Assembly (NCBI GenBank): GCA_005768755.1
Contig: VAFL01000043.1
Location: forward strand, 1 to 7,235
From: Paracoccus denitrificans
GTDB taxonomy: Bacteria > Pseudomonadota > Alphaproteobacteria > Rhodobacterales > Rhodobacteraceae
DNA: 7,235 nucleotides
Direction: 5' to 3'
Below the pieces are notes generated by a model. The model was given only the letters and a program-made list of their open reading frames with translations, had not been told where the DNA came from and ran no database searches. This document shows positions 1-5,732 of the stretch, one piece after another. How positions within the stretch are numbered: position 1 is the first letter of the stretch; every line of letters begins with the position of its first letter. The translations under genes were made by a program, and so were the position numbers.

Positions 1-1
1 C

Positions 2-79
2 GCTACGCGCTACGACCGCTGCCCAACCGCCTTCTTCGCCGCCGTCGCCCTCGCCGCAACCGTCATCTTCTGGCTATGA
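2..79 (+). CDS. IS5-family transposase, C-terminal end (partial)
   Basis: Only the last 25 codons and the TGA stop are in the window; the rest lies to the left. The frame reads ATRYDRCPTAFF, then a hydrophobic alanine/valine-rich stretch ending VIFWL. From knowledge of the family, this is the usual C-terminus of IS5-family DDE transposases: an R-Y-D-(K/R) motif after the catalytic glutamate region, then a short hydrophobic tail ending in FWL. The stop is followed within 20 bases by a sequence that looks like the IS terminal inverted repeat, as expected for these compact elements. Whether the transposase is intact cannot be judged. The IS marks the left edge of the mobilization module. Confidence 0.82.
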   Translation, partial: ATRYDRCPTAFFAAVALAATVIFWL

Positions 80-80
80 T

Positions 81-96
81 CAACGAGTCCTGACCC
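81..96. repeat. Right terminal inverted repeat of the IS5-family element
   Basis: The bases just after the transposase stop read CAACGAGTCCTGACCC, which on the other strand is GGGTCAGGACTCGTTG. Ends beginning GGGTCAGGACTC are typical of IS5-family elements related to IS427. The next bases are CTAAG or TAAG, compatible with the CTAR or TA targets these elements use. The exact end (95 or 96) and the target duplication cannot be fixed without the left end. Confidence 0.65.
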
Positions 97-439
97 TAAG
101 ACATCAGCGCCGGCGGAGTGAGGCGTGGCGACAATCTGTTGCTCTCGCCGTTGCAAAACGCGCTTGCCAAAGTTCCTGCAACGTTCCATCTTACTTGCGA
201 TGAGCGCGATCTTGAACGTCTTGCGGGAGTTGATTGCCGGGATAACCGGCGAAGCTCTCGTGCTGTTCGATCGTATCATTCCCGTTATCGATGCCGAGGC
301 GGATCGGGCCTTTCAAATGCATGAGGCCGATCGCGCGGCACGACCGCTCCGCGCCTTTCGCCAGCATCCGCCGCAGGCCTGGGCCGCTCCGTGATCGTCG
401 GGTTCGACACGAACCCGTTGCAGTCATGGAGAAGCTACA
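97..439. other. Gap with no recognisable gene
   Basis: This stretch runs from the IS end to the gene at 440. Open frames exist on both strands (for example plus 125-394 and the left part of minus 191-679), but none has a convincing ribosome binding site or a product I recognise. It may be a gene remnant interrupted by the IS, or simply the upstream region of the next gene. I see no clear promoter or hairpin. Confidence 0.5.
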
Positions 440-814
440 ATGTCCGATATTCAGTTCGACCCCGGCCCCGCCGGGGTGGTCGATCCGCATAAGTCGGTGA
501 TCGACGAAGCCCGCGCGCTCGGACGCGCGATGGCGCAGGAGAACAAGCGCCCCTCGCCGCTCGACATCGCGCGCGCCTTCGCGGAGGGCTTCGGCTCCGA
601 TCCCGTGAATGTGAAGACGCTCCTCGCGGATCCGCGGTTCCAGCCGTATCGTGATCGCCACGGCGTCCGCGAGAAGCACCTGCGCGATGCGTTGCGCGCG
701 ATCCGCGATGCCGAGCGGCAGGCCGACCGCGCGAAGAGCGGCATTGCGGTGCCGAAGCGCCGGAGCCGTGCGGAGGTCAAGGCCCGGGCAGACCAGGAAA
801 CGGCGGTCGCCTAG
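440..814 (+). CDS. Small hypothetical protein upstream of the mobilization genes
   Basis: A 124-residue soluble, charged protein that I do not recognise. The ATG at 440 has a good ribosome binding site, GGAGAAG at 428-434, five bases upstream. The N-terminal part (about residues 1-30) is acidic and proline-containing. The middle is probably helical, with PLDIARAFAEGF and a later HLRDALRAIRDAER stretch, and the C-terminal 30 residues are rich in Lys/Arg and Ala. No signal peptide or membrane segment is visible. It lies on the same strand as mobC and the relaxase, about 300 bases upstream and separated by a region full of inverted repeats. It may be an accessory gene of the mobile element; a basic tail would suit nucleic-acid binding, but that is speculation. 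Base composition and codon use match its neighbours, which supports real coding. Confidence 0.72.
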   Translation: MSDIQFDPGPAGVVDPHKSVIDEARALGRAMAQENKRPSPLDIARAFAEGFGSDPVNVKTLLADPRFQPYRDRHGVREKHLRDALRAIRDAERQADRAKSGIAVPKRRSRAEVKARADQETAVA

Positions 815-880
815 CCTACGCGTTCGGCGGCGTGATCGTCATGACCGATCGGCCGCCAATCCGCCTCGATTAGTCAACAG

Positions 881-910
881 CGGGCGGTGACGCTTCGACG
901 TCACCGCCCG
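881..910. repeat. Perfect 12-bp inverted repeat with 6-base loop
   Basis: CGGGCGGTGACG at 881-892 is exactly complementary to CGTCACCGCCCG at 899-910, with loop CTTCGA. It lies 67 bases after the stop of the upstream gene and 200 bases before mobC. It has no run of T after it, so it is not a classical intrinsic terminator in either direction. An inverted repeat at this place beside mobC suits part of an origin of transfer, or an operator or hairpin of the mob operon leader. The 8-bp core TGACGCTT (888-895) recurs at 1008-1015. Confidence 0.75.
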
Positions 911-955
911 CGAAGAAGCGGCAGAACGGAAAGAAGGAAGTGGGTAGCGAGGGCT

Positions 956-1074
956 GACTTGCGAATACCGCGCCCCCTGCGGGGCGCGGGCCACATCGCT
1001 CTGGCGCTGACGCTTTGTCGCTTGATGTGGCGTCGCAAGTCGAAAGGTCCCTTGGCAGGGGACGGCTCCCCTGC
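956..1074 (+). other. Candidate origin of transfer (oriT) / structured mob leader
   Basis: The non-coding region before mobC holds a nested set of perfect inverted repeats. An outer pair GACTTGCGA (956-964) and TCGCAAGTC (1033-1041) encloses a 9-bp hairpin with loop CTGC (968-989) and a second pair GCCACATC (990-997) and GATGTGGC (1024-1031). Together these fold on paper into a compact three-way junction. A further hairpin, GCAGGGGA (1055-1062) and TCCCCTGC (1067-1074), follows just before the mobC ribosome binding site. Origins of transfer commonly sit directly upstream of mobC or relaxase genes and contain inverted repeats next to the nic site, hence the call. I cannot identify a nic site. 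A structured RNA in the mobC leader that regulates the operon is the main alternative. Confidence 0.5.
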
Positions 1075-1111
1075 ACCCCACCAGCCGCCTTCGGCCGCGA
1101 AGGAGGAAATC

Positions 1112-1474
1112 ATGCCAGGACAGCGCGGCAGCGAGAACCGCCAACGGGATCGCGTGTTCACGATGCGGCTCAACGACGACGAATGGGTGCATCTTCAGGA
1201 GATCGCACGCCATTCGGGCGTGTCCCGCGCGGACGTGATCCGGCGCATGCTCGCGCACGATCACAGCCGCATCGTGCCCTCGCGCGCACTGACCGAAGCG
1301 ATCACGCGCATCGGCCAGAACGTGAACCAGATCACGAAGGCGCTCCACCAGATCGGCATGAACAGCAGCTCGGGCACGAACACGACGGCGATACTCGTCG
1401 AACAGCATGGTCGCTTGCAAACGGTCGTCAGCGAACTGGTCCAGATCCGTCGCGAGATGGAGCGCTGGCGATGA
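1112..1474 (+). CDS. mobC: MobC-like relaxosome accessory protein
   Basis: A 120-residue protein of the bacterial mobilization protein (MobC) type. Such proteins bind oriT, help melt the DNA around nic and recruit the relaxase. Residues about 14-48 (RVFTMRLNDDEW through SRADVIRRMLAH) fit a ribbon-helix-helix DNA-binding fold, with a short beta strand, then two helices split by a G-V-S turn. Residues 64-82 (ITRIGQNVNQITKALHQIG) match the family signature that usually reads I-G-x-N-(L/V)-N-Q-I. A helical, charged C-terminus follows. The ATG at 1112 is chosen because AGGAGG at 1101-1106 lies five bases upstream and because conserved MobC sequence starts soon after; a longer reading from 887 would run through the inverted repeats. 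It overlaps the relaxase start by ATGA, so the two are probably translationally coupled. Repression of its own promoter by binding the upstream repeats would be normal for such proteins but is not shown. Confidence 0.88.
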   Translation: MPGQRGSENRQRDRVFTMRLNDDEWVHLQEIARHSGVSRADVIRRMLAHDHSRIVPSRALTEAITRIGQNVNQITKALHQIGMNSSSGTNTTAILVEQHGRLQTVVSELVQIRREMERWR

Positions 1475-3468
1475 TCCCGACTGTCCACGCCGGCAACCAC
1501 TTCGGGGGCCTGCTCGACTATCTGCAGAAGCCGGGTCACAGCCTGCTCGAGCCGCTCGACCTGCCCGTCGACCAGATGGTCGAGCAGATGAAGATGGTCG
1601 CCGAACTCAGCGCGCGATGCACCAGGCCGGTCAAGCACCTCACCTTTTCAGCCGCCCGCGAAGACGGTCGATTGGATGACGCGACTTGGCTGAAGCTGGT
1701 CGACGAAGCGGAACGCGAACTCGGTCTGGAGGGGCACTTGCGGATCGTCGTCCGCCACAACGACAAGGACTACGACCACATCCATCCGTTCTGGTGCACG
1801 GTCAGCGCTGCCACCGGTCACATCCCGCCGAAACGCTGGTTTCGCATCGTCGACAGCGAGTATCTGCTCGATGTCGGTCCCCGCGCGCTGACTGAACAGC
1901 AGGCGGCCAGTGTGCCGGCGCAGGCACGCAAGCTCAAATCCTATGACGCGCACGCGCTCACGCGGCTTCAGCATCTGTGCCGTGATTTCGAGCGCCGACA
2001 CGGGCTGCGCGAACTTGCCTCGCCTGCCCAGGCCAAGGCGGCCCGCGAGGCGGGAACGGGAAAGACACGCGATCGGCAACAAGGGCACCGCGCGCAGCGG
2101 GCCGGCGACAGCCTGATGGACAAGGCCGACAGCATCAGGAAGGCGCTCGATGCGCCGACCTACGAGCTTCGCGCCACGTTACTGCACGAGTTGGGCTTCG
2201 GCATGCGACCGGCGCTGCGCAAACTGAAGAGCGGCGAGGAGGACATTCGTGGGATCCTGATCTACGATCTGGGCAACGAAGCGAACGCCGTGGCTGCGTC
2301 GAAATTCGATCTTCCAGACCGTAAATATGGCCTGGGCGCGCTCGACAAGCGAACCGCCGACAGCGCTCAGCGATATGCGGATTGGGTCAAGGTTCAGGAA
2401 CGCGAGCGCTCGCCCGCACCCTCTCATCGCGACGGCACCCTGCAGCGCAAATACGACCAGCGGCGCACGGCACATCGCGAGACGGAAGATCTGAAACGGC
2501 AGGCCAAGCTAGTGGCGAAAGAACGTCATGAAGCCGAACTTCGCGCTTTGCGTGCAACCCTGATGGTCAGACGCCGTGTGGGAGCAAAGACGCTGCCACC
2601 GTCGAAGCGTCGAGCCTTTTACGCCATCTTCGACAAGGACTTTCGCGCTCCCGAGACGGCGGCGGCGCTCGCGCGACAGCGCGGTGAGCTCGCGAAGTTC
2701 AAGCGCGGACGCTTCCCGACGTTCGCGCACTGGAAACGGCTGATGCTCGCGACGGTCAACGATCTGGTCTTCGTGCCGGCCGCGTCCGACGCACGACTCG
2801 ACTCCGCGCTTCATCGTGTCGGCGCGCTTACCAGCGCCCCGTCGCTTCACACAGGACGTGATAGGAAGTTGCGGAAGCGCGAGCGGCCAACGCGCTTGTC
2901 CGAACAGGCGAAAGCTATCGCGACAGGTTCGGACCTATTCGTGCGAACGATCGCCAAAGGTGGACCTCGAGTGGACAAGCGCGCGCCGGCACACGCCTCG
3001 CTCGGAGCACGGCCGATGGCCATATTCGAGTTCGACACACCGCAGGAATCCAACGCCGGGCGCGGCGTCCAGGCGGTCGGGCCATACCTGGCCACCGTCC
3101 GGCTAGATGGCGTCGCTTATGCTCGAGTAGGTCGATCCGTCGCCTTTGTTGATCGCGGCAGCGCCATCGACGTGTTCCTCGGTGACGAGCCGGATCTTCA
3201 CGCTGCGACGACGCTGGCGTTTCATAGGGAGCGTGTGCCGCACTTGCTGCATGCCGATCTGGAAACCGTCGAACGCGTCCGCCGCATCGCTGACACGCTG
3301 GAAAGGAGATCGGCTCGATCGCAACGAGTGACGCAGCATACGGTTGGCGGTGACGCGGCAGGCGTCGCGACACCGTTGCTCAAGCGCCGATCGGTCGCAA
3401 AGGGGCCGCAAGCGCCGATCGTGCCGGATGCCACCGGCAACGGTCGGAAAAATAGTCAAGGGCGCTGA
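1471..3468 (+). CDS. Relaxase / mobilization nuclease
   Basis: A 665-residue conjugative relaxase, the enzyme that nicks one strand at oriT, stays covalently bound to the 5' end through a tyrosine, and pilots the strand into the recipient. The relaxase domain is N-terminal, about residues 1-130. FGGLLDYLQKPGH has the probable catalytic tyrosine at residue 17. VKHLTFSA at about 54-61 fits motif II. HNDKDYDHIHPFW at 96-108 is the metal-binding histidine motif H-x-D-x4-H-x-H (His96, His103, His105). These motifs and the neighbouring mobC suggest a MOBP-type enzyme, though the class is not certain. Residues about 330-430 are charged and coiled-coil-like. The region near 516-615 (YARVGRSVAFVDRG and what follows) resembles the small C-terminal domains (LPD7-like) found in large relaxases, which is a tentative match. 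The start at 1471 is fixed by the ATGA overlap with mobC; the same frame is open from 1015, but that extension covers mobC in another frame. The gene looks intact. Confidence 0.9.
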   Translation: MIPTVHAGNHFGGLLDYLQKPGHSLLEPLDLPVDQMVEQMKMVAELSARCTRPVKHLTFSAAREDGRLDDATWLKLVDEAERELGLEGHLRIVVRHNDKDYDHIHPFWCTVSAATGHIPPKRWFRIVDSEYLLDVGPRALTEQQAASVPAQARKLKSYDAHALTRLQHLCRDFERRHGLRELASPAQAKAAREAGTGKTRDRQQGHRAQRAGDSLMDKADSIRKALDAPTYELRATLLHELGFGMRPALRKLKSGEEDIRGILIYDLGNEANAVAASKFDLPDRKYGLGALDKRTADSAQRYADWVKVQERERSPAPSHRDGTLQRKYDQRRTAHRETEDLKRQAKLVAKERHEAELRALRATLMVRRRVGAKTLPPSKRRAFYAIFDKDFRAPETAAALARQRGELAKFKRGRFPTFAHWKRLMLATVNDLVFVPAASDARLDSALHRVGALTSAPSLHTGRDRKLRKRERPTRLSEQAKAIATGSDLFVRTIAKGGPRVDKRAPAHASLGARPMAIFEFDTPQESNAGRGVQAVGPYLATVRLDGVAYARVGRSVAFVDRGSAIDVFLGDEPDLHAATTLAFHRERVPHLLHADLETVERVRRIADTLERRSARSQRVTQHTVGGDAAGVATPLLKRRSVAKGPQAPIVPDATGNGRKNSQGR

Positions 3469-3529
3469 CGCGGACAGCAGGTGGGTTCAGCGAAGCTGCT
3501 GACCCGAACGAAATGGGCGGCAGCCTGAT

Positions 3530-3548
3530 CCGGACCGCTCCGGTCCGG
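3530..3548. repeat. 8-bp hairpin between relaxase and next gene
   Basis: CCGGACCG (3530-3537) pairs perfectly with CGGTCCGG (3541-3548) around a three-base loop. It sits in the 107-base gap after the relaxase and 27 bases before the next ATG. There is no T run, so it could be a weak terminator, an mRNA-stabilising hairpin or an operator. A second, bulged hairpin (GGGTTCAGC with GCTGACCC) lies just upstream at about 3483-3505. Confidence 0.5.
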
Positions 3549-3575
3549 TGATCCTCCTGCCGAAAGTCAAAAACG

Positions 3576-4091
3576 ATGAAGATCCTTCCGGTCGGGCCCA
3601 TGCTCGACTTGTCCGTGCGCGTGCTCCAGCTCCCGCTCGGTCAGTTCGCTGCGCCCGCGGAAATGCTGACCGGCGGTGACGGACTGCCGGCTGGCGCCGT
3701 CTTCCTGCCGGCCGCCAACCTCGCGCTGGCCTCGACGCCTTGCGCCCTGCCGATGTTCGAGAAGGTCGCGCTCGACGTCTGCGAGCGTCGTCGCTGCGAC
3801 GTCCTGCTCCAGCGCACCGGCCTGTATCCCGAGACGCTCGATACCGTGACCGTCGAGGTCGCGCTGATCATGGACCAGATGGCAGCATTGGTGCCCGGCC
3901 TCGTCTACATGCGCCACCGCAACGGCTCGCTCTGGCTCGTGCCACAGCAGGTCGGGCCATATATTGAGGTCAGCGAGAACGGGCTCGCCATCTCGTCGAC
4001 GCCGCCGTTCGTCACTTGGGACGAGCGCACCGACGGCGTTTGCCGCGCGGCCGCCGAGATCGTCCGCCTCATGCACCGTCGTGGTCATTAA
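3576..4091 (+). CDS. Hypothetical protein downstream of the relaxase
   Basis: A 171-residue protein that I do not recognise. Residues 1-60 contain LSVRVLQLPLGQF and a hydrophobic AGAVFLPAANLALAS stretch, without the features of a signal peptide. The middle (about 62-115) is probably helical (MFEKVALDVCERRRCDVLL, then VEVALIMDQMAALV). The C-terminal half has short strand-like segments (SLWLVPQQVGPYIEV, GLAISSTPPFVTW). No metal site, Walker motif or transmembrane helix is evident. No good ribosome binding site precedes the ATG at 3576; the next in-frame ATG at 3600 would remove eight residues. Its third-position GC bias matches the relaxase, which argues for real coding over the long antisense frame. 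It may be a cargo or accessory gene of the mobile element, and its position 107 bases after the relaxase allows co-transcription. Confidence 0.65.
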   Translation: MKILPVGPMLDLSVRVLQLPLGQFAAPAEMLTGGDGLPAGAVFLPAANLALASTPCALPMFEKVALDVCERRRCDVLLQRTGLYPETLDTVTVEVALIMDQMAALVPGLVYMRHRNGSLWLVPQQVGPYIEVSENGLAISSTPPFVTWDERTDGVCRAAAEIVRLMHRRGH

Positions 4092-4500
4092 GATGGCCGC
4101 ACACCGCCGCCGTCCGACGACCGGCAAGGTTACGGCCGACGCCGCCAACAGCAAGCAATAGGGCTGGTCCTTCCTAAACCCGGGCGGTGTCAACGATAGA
4201 GGCATCGTCTTCGGCTGCCTGCGCAAGCGCCTACATGTATAGCGGCGTCTGCTCGGCAACGGAGCGATTTTCTACCCGCATTATCTGCAACCGCTTTAAG
4301 CGCCAGTAATAGGGCGGTCAGCTTTCCATACATCGTCCCGCTTCTCCATCTTCACCGGACAATGCTGGGAAAAAGCAATCGGGAACAAATTTGGGGAAAA
4401 CGGCACCCTCGTTGCCATCAAACGCGCCTTGCTGCGGTCGGCCGTCTCTACGATCCTTCGCTTTCGGGAATGGGGCAACTGGCCTCCCCCGAAACCAAGG
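4092..4500. other. 409-base gap with no recognisable gene
   Basis: This lies between the last mobile-element gene and the stop of the minus-strand thioesterase. A 22-codon frame (ATG at 4094, stop TAG at 4159-4161) and a 60-codon minus-strand frame (4296-4478) exist, but neither has a convincing start or family resemblance. I see no tRNA end or insertion-sequence end that would mark an integration site. Base composition is slightly more AT-rich around 4360-4410. The only structure noted is the possible terminator at 4462-4494. Confidence 0.5.
4462..4494 (-). terminator. Possible hairpin terminator after the thioesterase gene
   Basis: TTTCGGG (4462-4468) pairs with CCCGAAA (4488-4494) around a 19-base loop, starting six bases beyond the thioesterase stop on the minus strand. 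The loop holds G- and C-runs that could pair differently. No T tract follows, so termination is only a suggestion from position and symmetry. Confidence 0.25.
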
Positions 4501-5265
4501 CTATTTTACGTTGGCAATTGGCTTGGCCCGACCATATTCATTCACGGAGACCATCGTGAACAGAGCTGTGGCTGCATGCCGCCTTTCGCCGGAAATCAAA
4601 TCTTCGGCGCGAAGATTCACACCGATGCGCACGGAACTGCGTCCGGTCATCCGTACCTCGGCTGTCAGCTCGACCATCTCACCCTCCCGGATAGGTGAAC
4701 GGAAGTCGATCCGGTCCGATGCCGCCATGGCCATTACGGCCCTGGCTTCGCGGGTTGAGGCGATGAATGCCGCCTTGCCCATCATGCAAAGCGCATCGCC
4801 GCCATAGAGGGTGCCGTAATGGTTGGTCTGGTTTGGGAATATCATATCGACCATCCGCAACGGCCGTGCCGCGTTCTGCGGGACCGGCTCGGCCATCGGG
4901 GGCAGAGGGTCTTCGCTTCCGACCGCAACGAGCGTGAACCGGCCACGCGTACATAGACGTCGTTCGCCCGAAACCGGTGCCTCCGCGATCAGTTCGACTT
5001 CGACGTCGAGCGATTTCCGTCCAACCCGCACGACATGGCCCGTCACCTCCACCATGTCGCCGATCCGGGCGGGGGCTGCAAAATCGATCTTTTCCGATGA
5101 CGCGGTGACGAAAGCCGCCCGGCCGTGACGCGACGCTGCCAGGAAGGCGACCTTGTCCATGTGCGCCAAGGCCACACCACCGAAGAGCGTCCCATGGTGA
5201 TTGGCATCGCCGGGAAAGACCATGTCGATCAACTGGATGGGGGTGCTGTGATGTTCCTGCGGCAT
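4501..5265 (-). CDS. Tandem-hotdog acyl-CoA thioesterase
   Basis: A 254-residue cytoplasmic protein with two hotdog-fold thioesterase domains in a row, of the kind that hydrolyse acyl-CoA to free acid and CoA. Domain 1 spans about residues 8-118 (FPGDANHHGTLFGG at 17-30, then HMDKVAFLA). Domain 2 spans about 136-245 (FPNQTNHYGTLYGG at 143-156, then MMGKAAFIA). Each repeats the N-H-x-G-T-L-(F/Y)-G-G motif of the YciA/ACOT group. Asp37 of domain 1 is the usual catalytic acid; the equivalent in domain 2 is Gly163, so one of the two sites has probably lost activity. This asymmetry is known in double-hotdog thioesterases. The ATG at 5265 is chosen because GAGG (5275-5272) lies six bases upstream; a TTG four codons earlier would overlap that site. 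A complete cobalamin riboswitch on the same strand ends 117 bases upstream with no gene between, so B12 probably lowers its expression. Substrate chain length cannot be told from sequence. Confidence 0.88.
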   Translation of the reverse strand: MPQEHHSTPIQLIDMVFPGDANHHGTLFGGVALAHMDKVAFLAASRHGRAAFVTASSEKIDFAAPARIGDMVEVTGHVVRVGRKSLDVEVELIAEAPVSGERRLCTRGRFTLVAVGSEDPLPPMAEPVPQNAARPLRMVDMIFPNQTNHYGTLYGGDALCMMGKAAFIASTREARAVMAMAASDRIDFRSPIREGEMVELTAEVRMTGRSSVRIGVNLRAEDLISGERRHAATALFTMVSVNEYGRAKPIANVK

Positions 5266-5382
5266 TCTGGTCCTCAATCATTCGCGAGGGCATCCAGACG
5301 CCAGAGGCCAACGGGAAGAGTGCACCTCCTACCGCAGCGACGCAGCGGCCAGACCGGGCACCCCGCCGGTGGTCGTTATGGC
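5266..5382 (-). promoter_or_regulatory. Leader between the minus-strand riboswitch and the thioesterase
   Basis: This is the expression platform region of the minus-strand riboswitch. It contains a strong Shine-Dalgarno-like AGGAGGT (plus coordinates 5324-5330) with no start codon at a suitable distance; the first candidate is TTG at 5311, 13 bases away. It also contains the GAGG at 5272-5275 that serves the thioesterase ATG. No T-tailed terminator is visible, so control by hiding a ribosome binding site is more likely than by termination. Confidence 0.4.
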
Positions 5383-5558
5383 GTCGAAGGCAGGTCTCCT
5401 GGCTCGCAGGTCGTCATAAAAATCCCGGCCTTCCCAGCGCCGAAGCGCCAGTGACACACGAGGGGATTTCTACTCGCCGCTTACAGTTGCGGGGGCAGCA
5501 TCGGCATCGGACCGATTTCCCGTCTTAGCCTTCGGCCATCCGGCGAAGGAACCTTGAC
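5383..5558 (-). ncRNA. Cobalamin riboswitch (upstream of the thioesterase)
   Basis: Read on the minus strand, this has the conserved cobalamin riboswitch parts in order: GGTTCC at the 5' side (5553-5548), CTAAGACGGGAA, GCTGCCCCCGCAACTGTAA (5499-5481), GCGGCGAG, a TGTCACTGG segment, GGGAAGGCCGG, and the B12 box GCCAGGAGACCTGCC (5403-5389). The closing stem P1 pairs GTCAAGG (5558-5552) with CTTCGAC (5389-5383), with one mismatch. Adenosylcobalamin-type ligand binding normally lowers expression of the gene downstream. The next gene on this strand is the thioesterase at 5265. All core elements are present, so it should be functional. Confidence 0.93.
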
Positions 5559-5672
5559 CCTGGGAAGGTCGCAGAAAATGTCCCCTCAGGTCAAGGTCAG
5601 GGGGGTATCTCTGACAATGCCTTAGCGTGGTGGACGTCGCCATGATCGCAATCGCATTCGCATGGGATCAAG

Positions 5673-5692
5673 ATATAAAGATATCTTTATAT
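5673..5692. promoter_or_regulatory. Perfect 20-bp palindrome, probable operator
   Basis: ATATAAAGATATCTTTATAT reads the same on both strands and stands out as AT-only apart from one G and one C in GC-rich surroundings. It lies between the two divergent riboswitches, six bases upstream (4 bases if counted from the last T to the TTG) of a TTGACA box. A perfect palindrome of this length is most likely a site for a dimeric repressor or activator. ArsR-family regulators of methionine-cycle genes such as SahR use AT-rich palindromes of this general kind, which would suit mesX-mesD, but I cannot confirm the motif match. It could serve one or both divergent promoters. Confidence 0.7.
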
Positions 5693-5697
5693 GAGCG

Positions 5698-5726
5698 TTG
5701 ACAGCATCTGGCCGATGGTGTTGAAC
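5698..5726 (+). promoter_or_regulatory. Possible promoter of the mesX-mesD leader
   Basis: TTGACA (5698-5703) is a perfect -35 box. With a 17-base spacer, the -10 would be TTGAAC (5721-5726), a poor match to TATAAT. Transcription would then begin near 5733, exactly where riboswitch stem P1 starts. The weak -10 suggests help from an activator, perhaps bound at the palindrome just upstream, centred near -50. The call rests on position and the -35 only. Confidence 0.4.
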
Positions 5727-5732
5727 GGCCAT

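Noticed and set aside
191..679. 162-residue open frame on the minus strand
   Set aside because: Most of it is antisense to the gene at 440, which has a good ribosome binding site. The part left of 440 is not recognisable.
887..1111. Longer mobC start giving 195 residues
   Set aside because: The extension runs through the inverted repeats, lacks a ribosome binding site and reads as low-complexity Arg/Pro/Ala. A strong AGGAGG lies five bases before the ATG at 1112.
1015..1470. In-frame extension of the relaxase to an 817-residue protein
   Set aside because: The extra 152 residues overlap the oriT-like repeats and nearly all of mobC in another frame. They are arginine-rich and shadow-like. The ATGA overlap with mobC and the relaxase motif starting at MIPTVHAGNHFGG fix the start at 1471.
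3567..4259. 230-residue open frame on the minus strand
   Set aside because: It is antisense to the 171-residue gene, rich in His/Arg/Asp as such shadows are, and has no recognisable domain. The plus frame is only moderately better supported, so some doubt remains.
4391..4807. 138-residue open frame on the plus strand
   Set aside because: It largely covers the thioesterase gene in antisense, has serine/arginine-rich shadow composition and no family resemblance.
5266..5277. TTG start for the thioesterase four codons upstream
   Set aside because: The TTG overlaps the GAGG that serves as the ribosome binding site for the ATG at 5265, and the extra residues (LRTR) add nothing conserved.
5587..5602. 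Tandem AGGTCA AGGTCA direct repeat
   Set aside because: It is only two copies and is explained by the inverted-repeat relation with the riboswitch 5' strand; there is no sign of a longer array or CRISPR.
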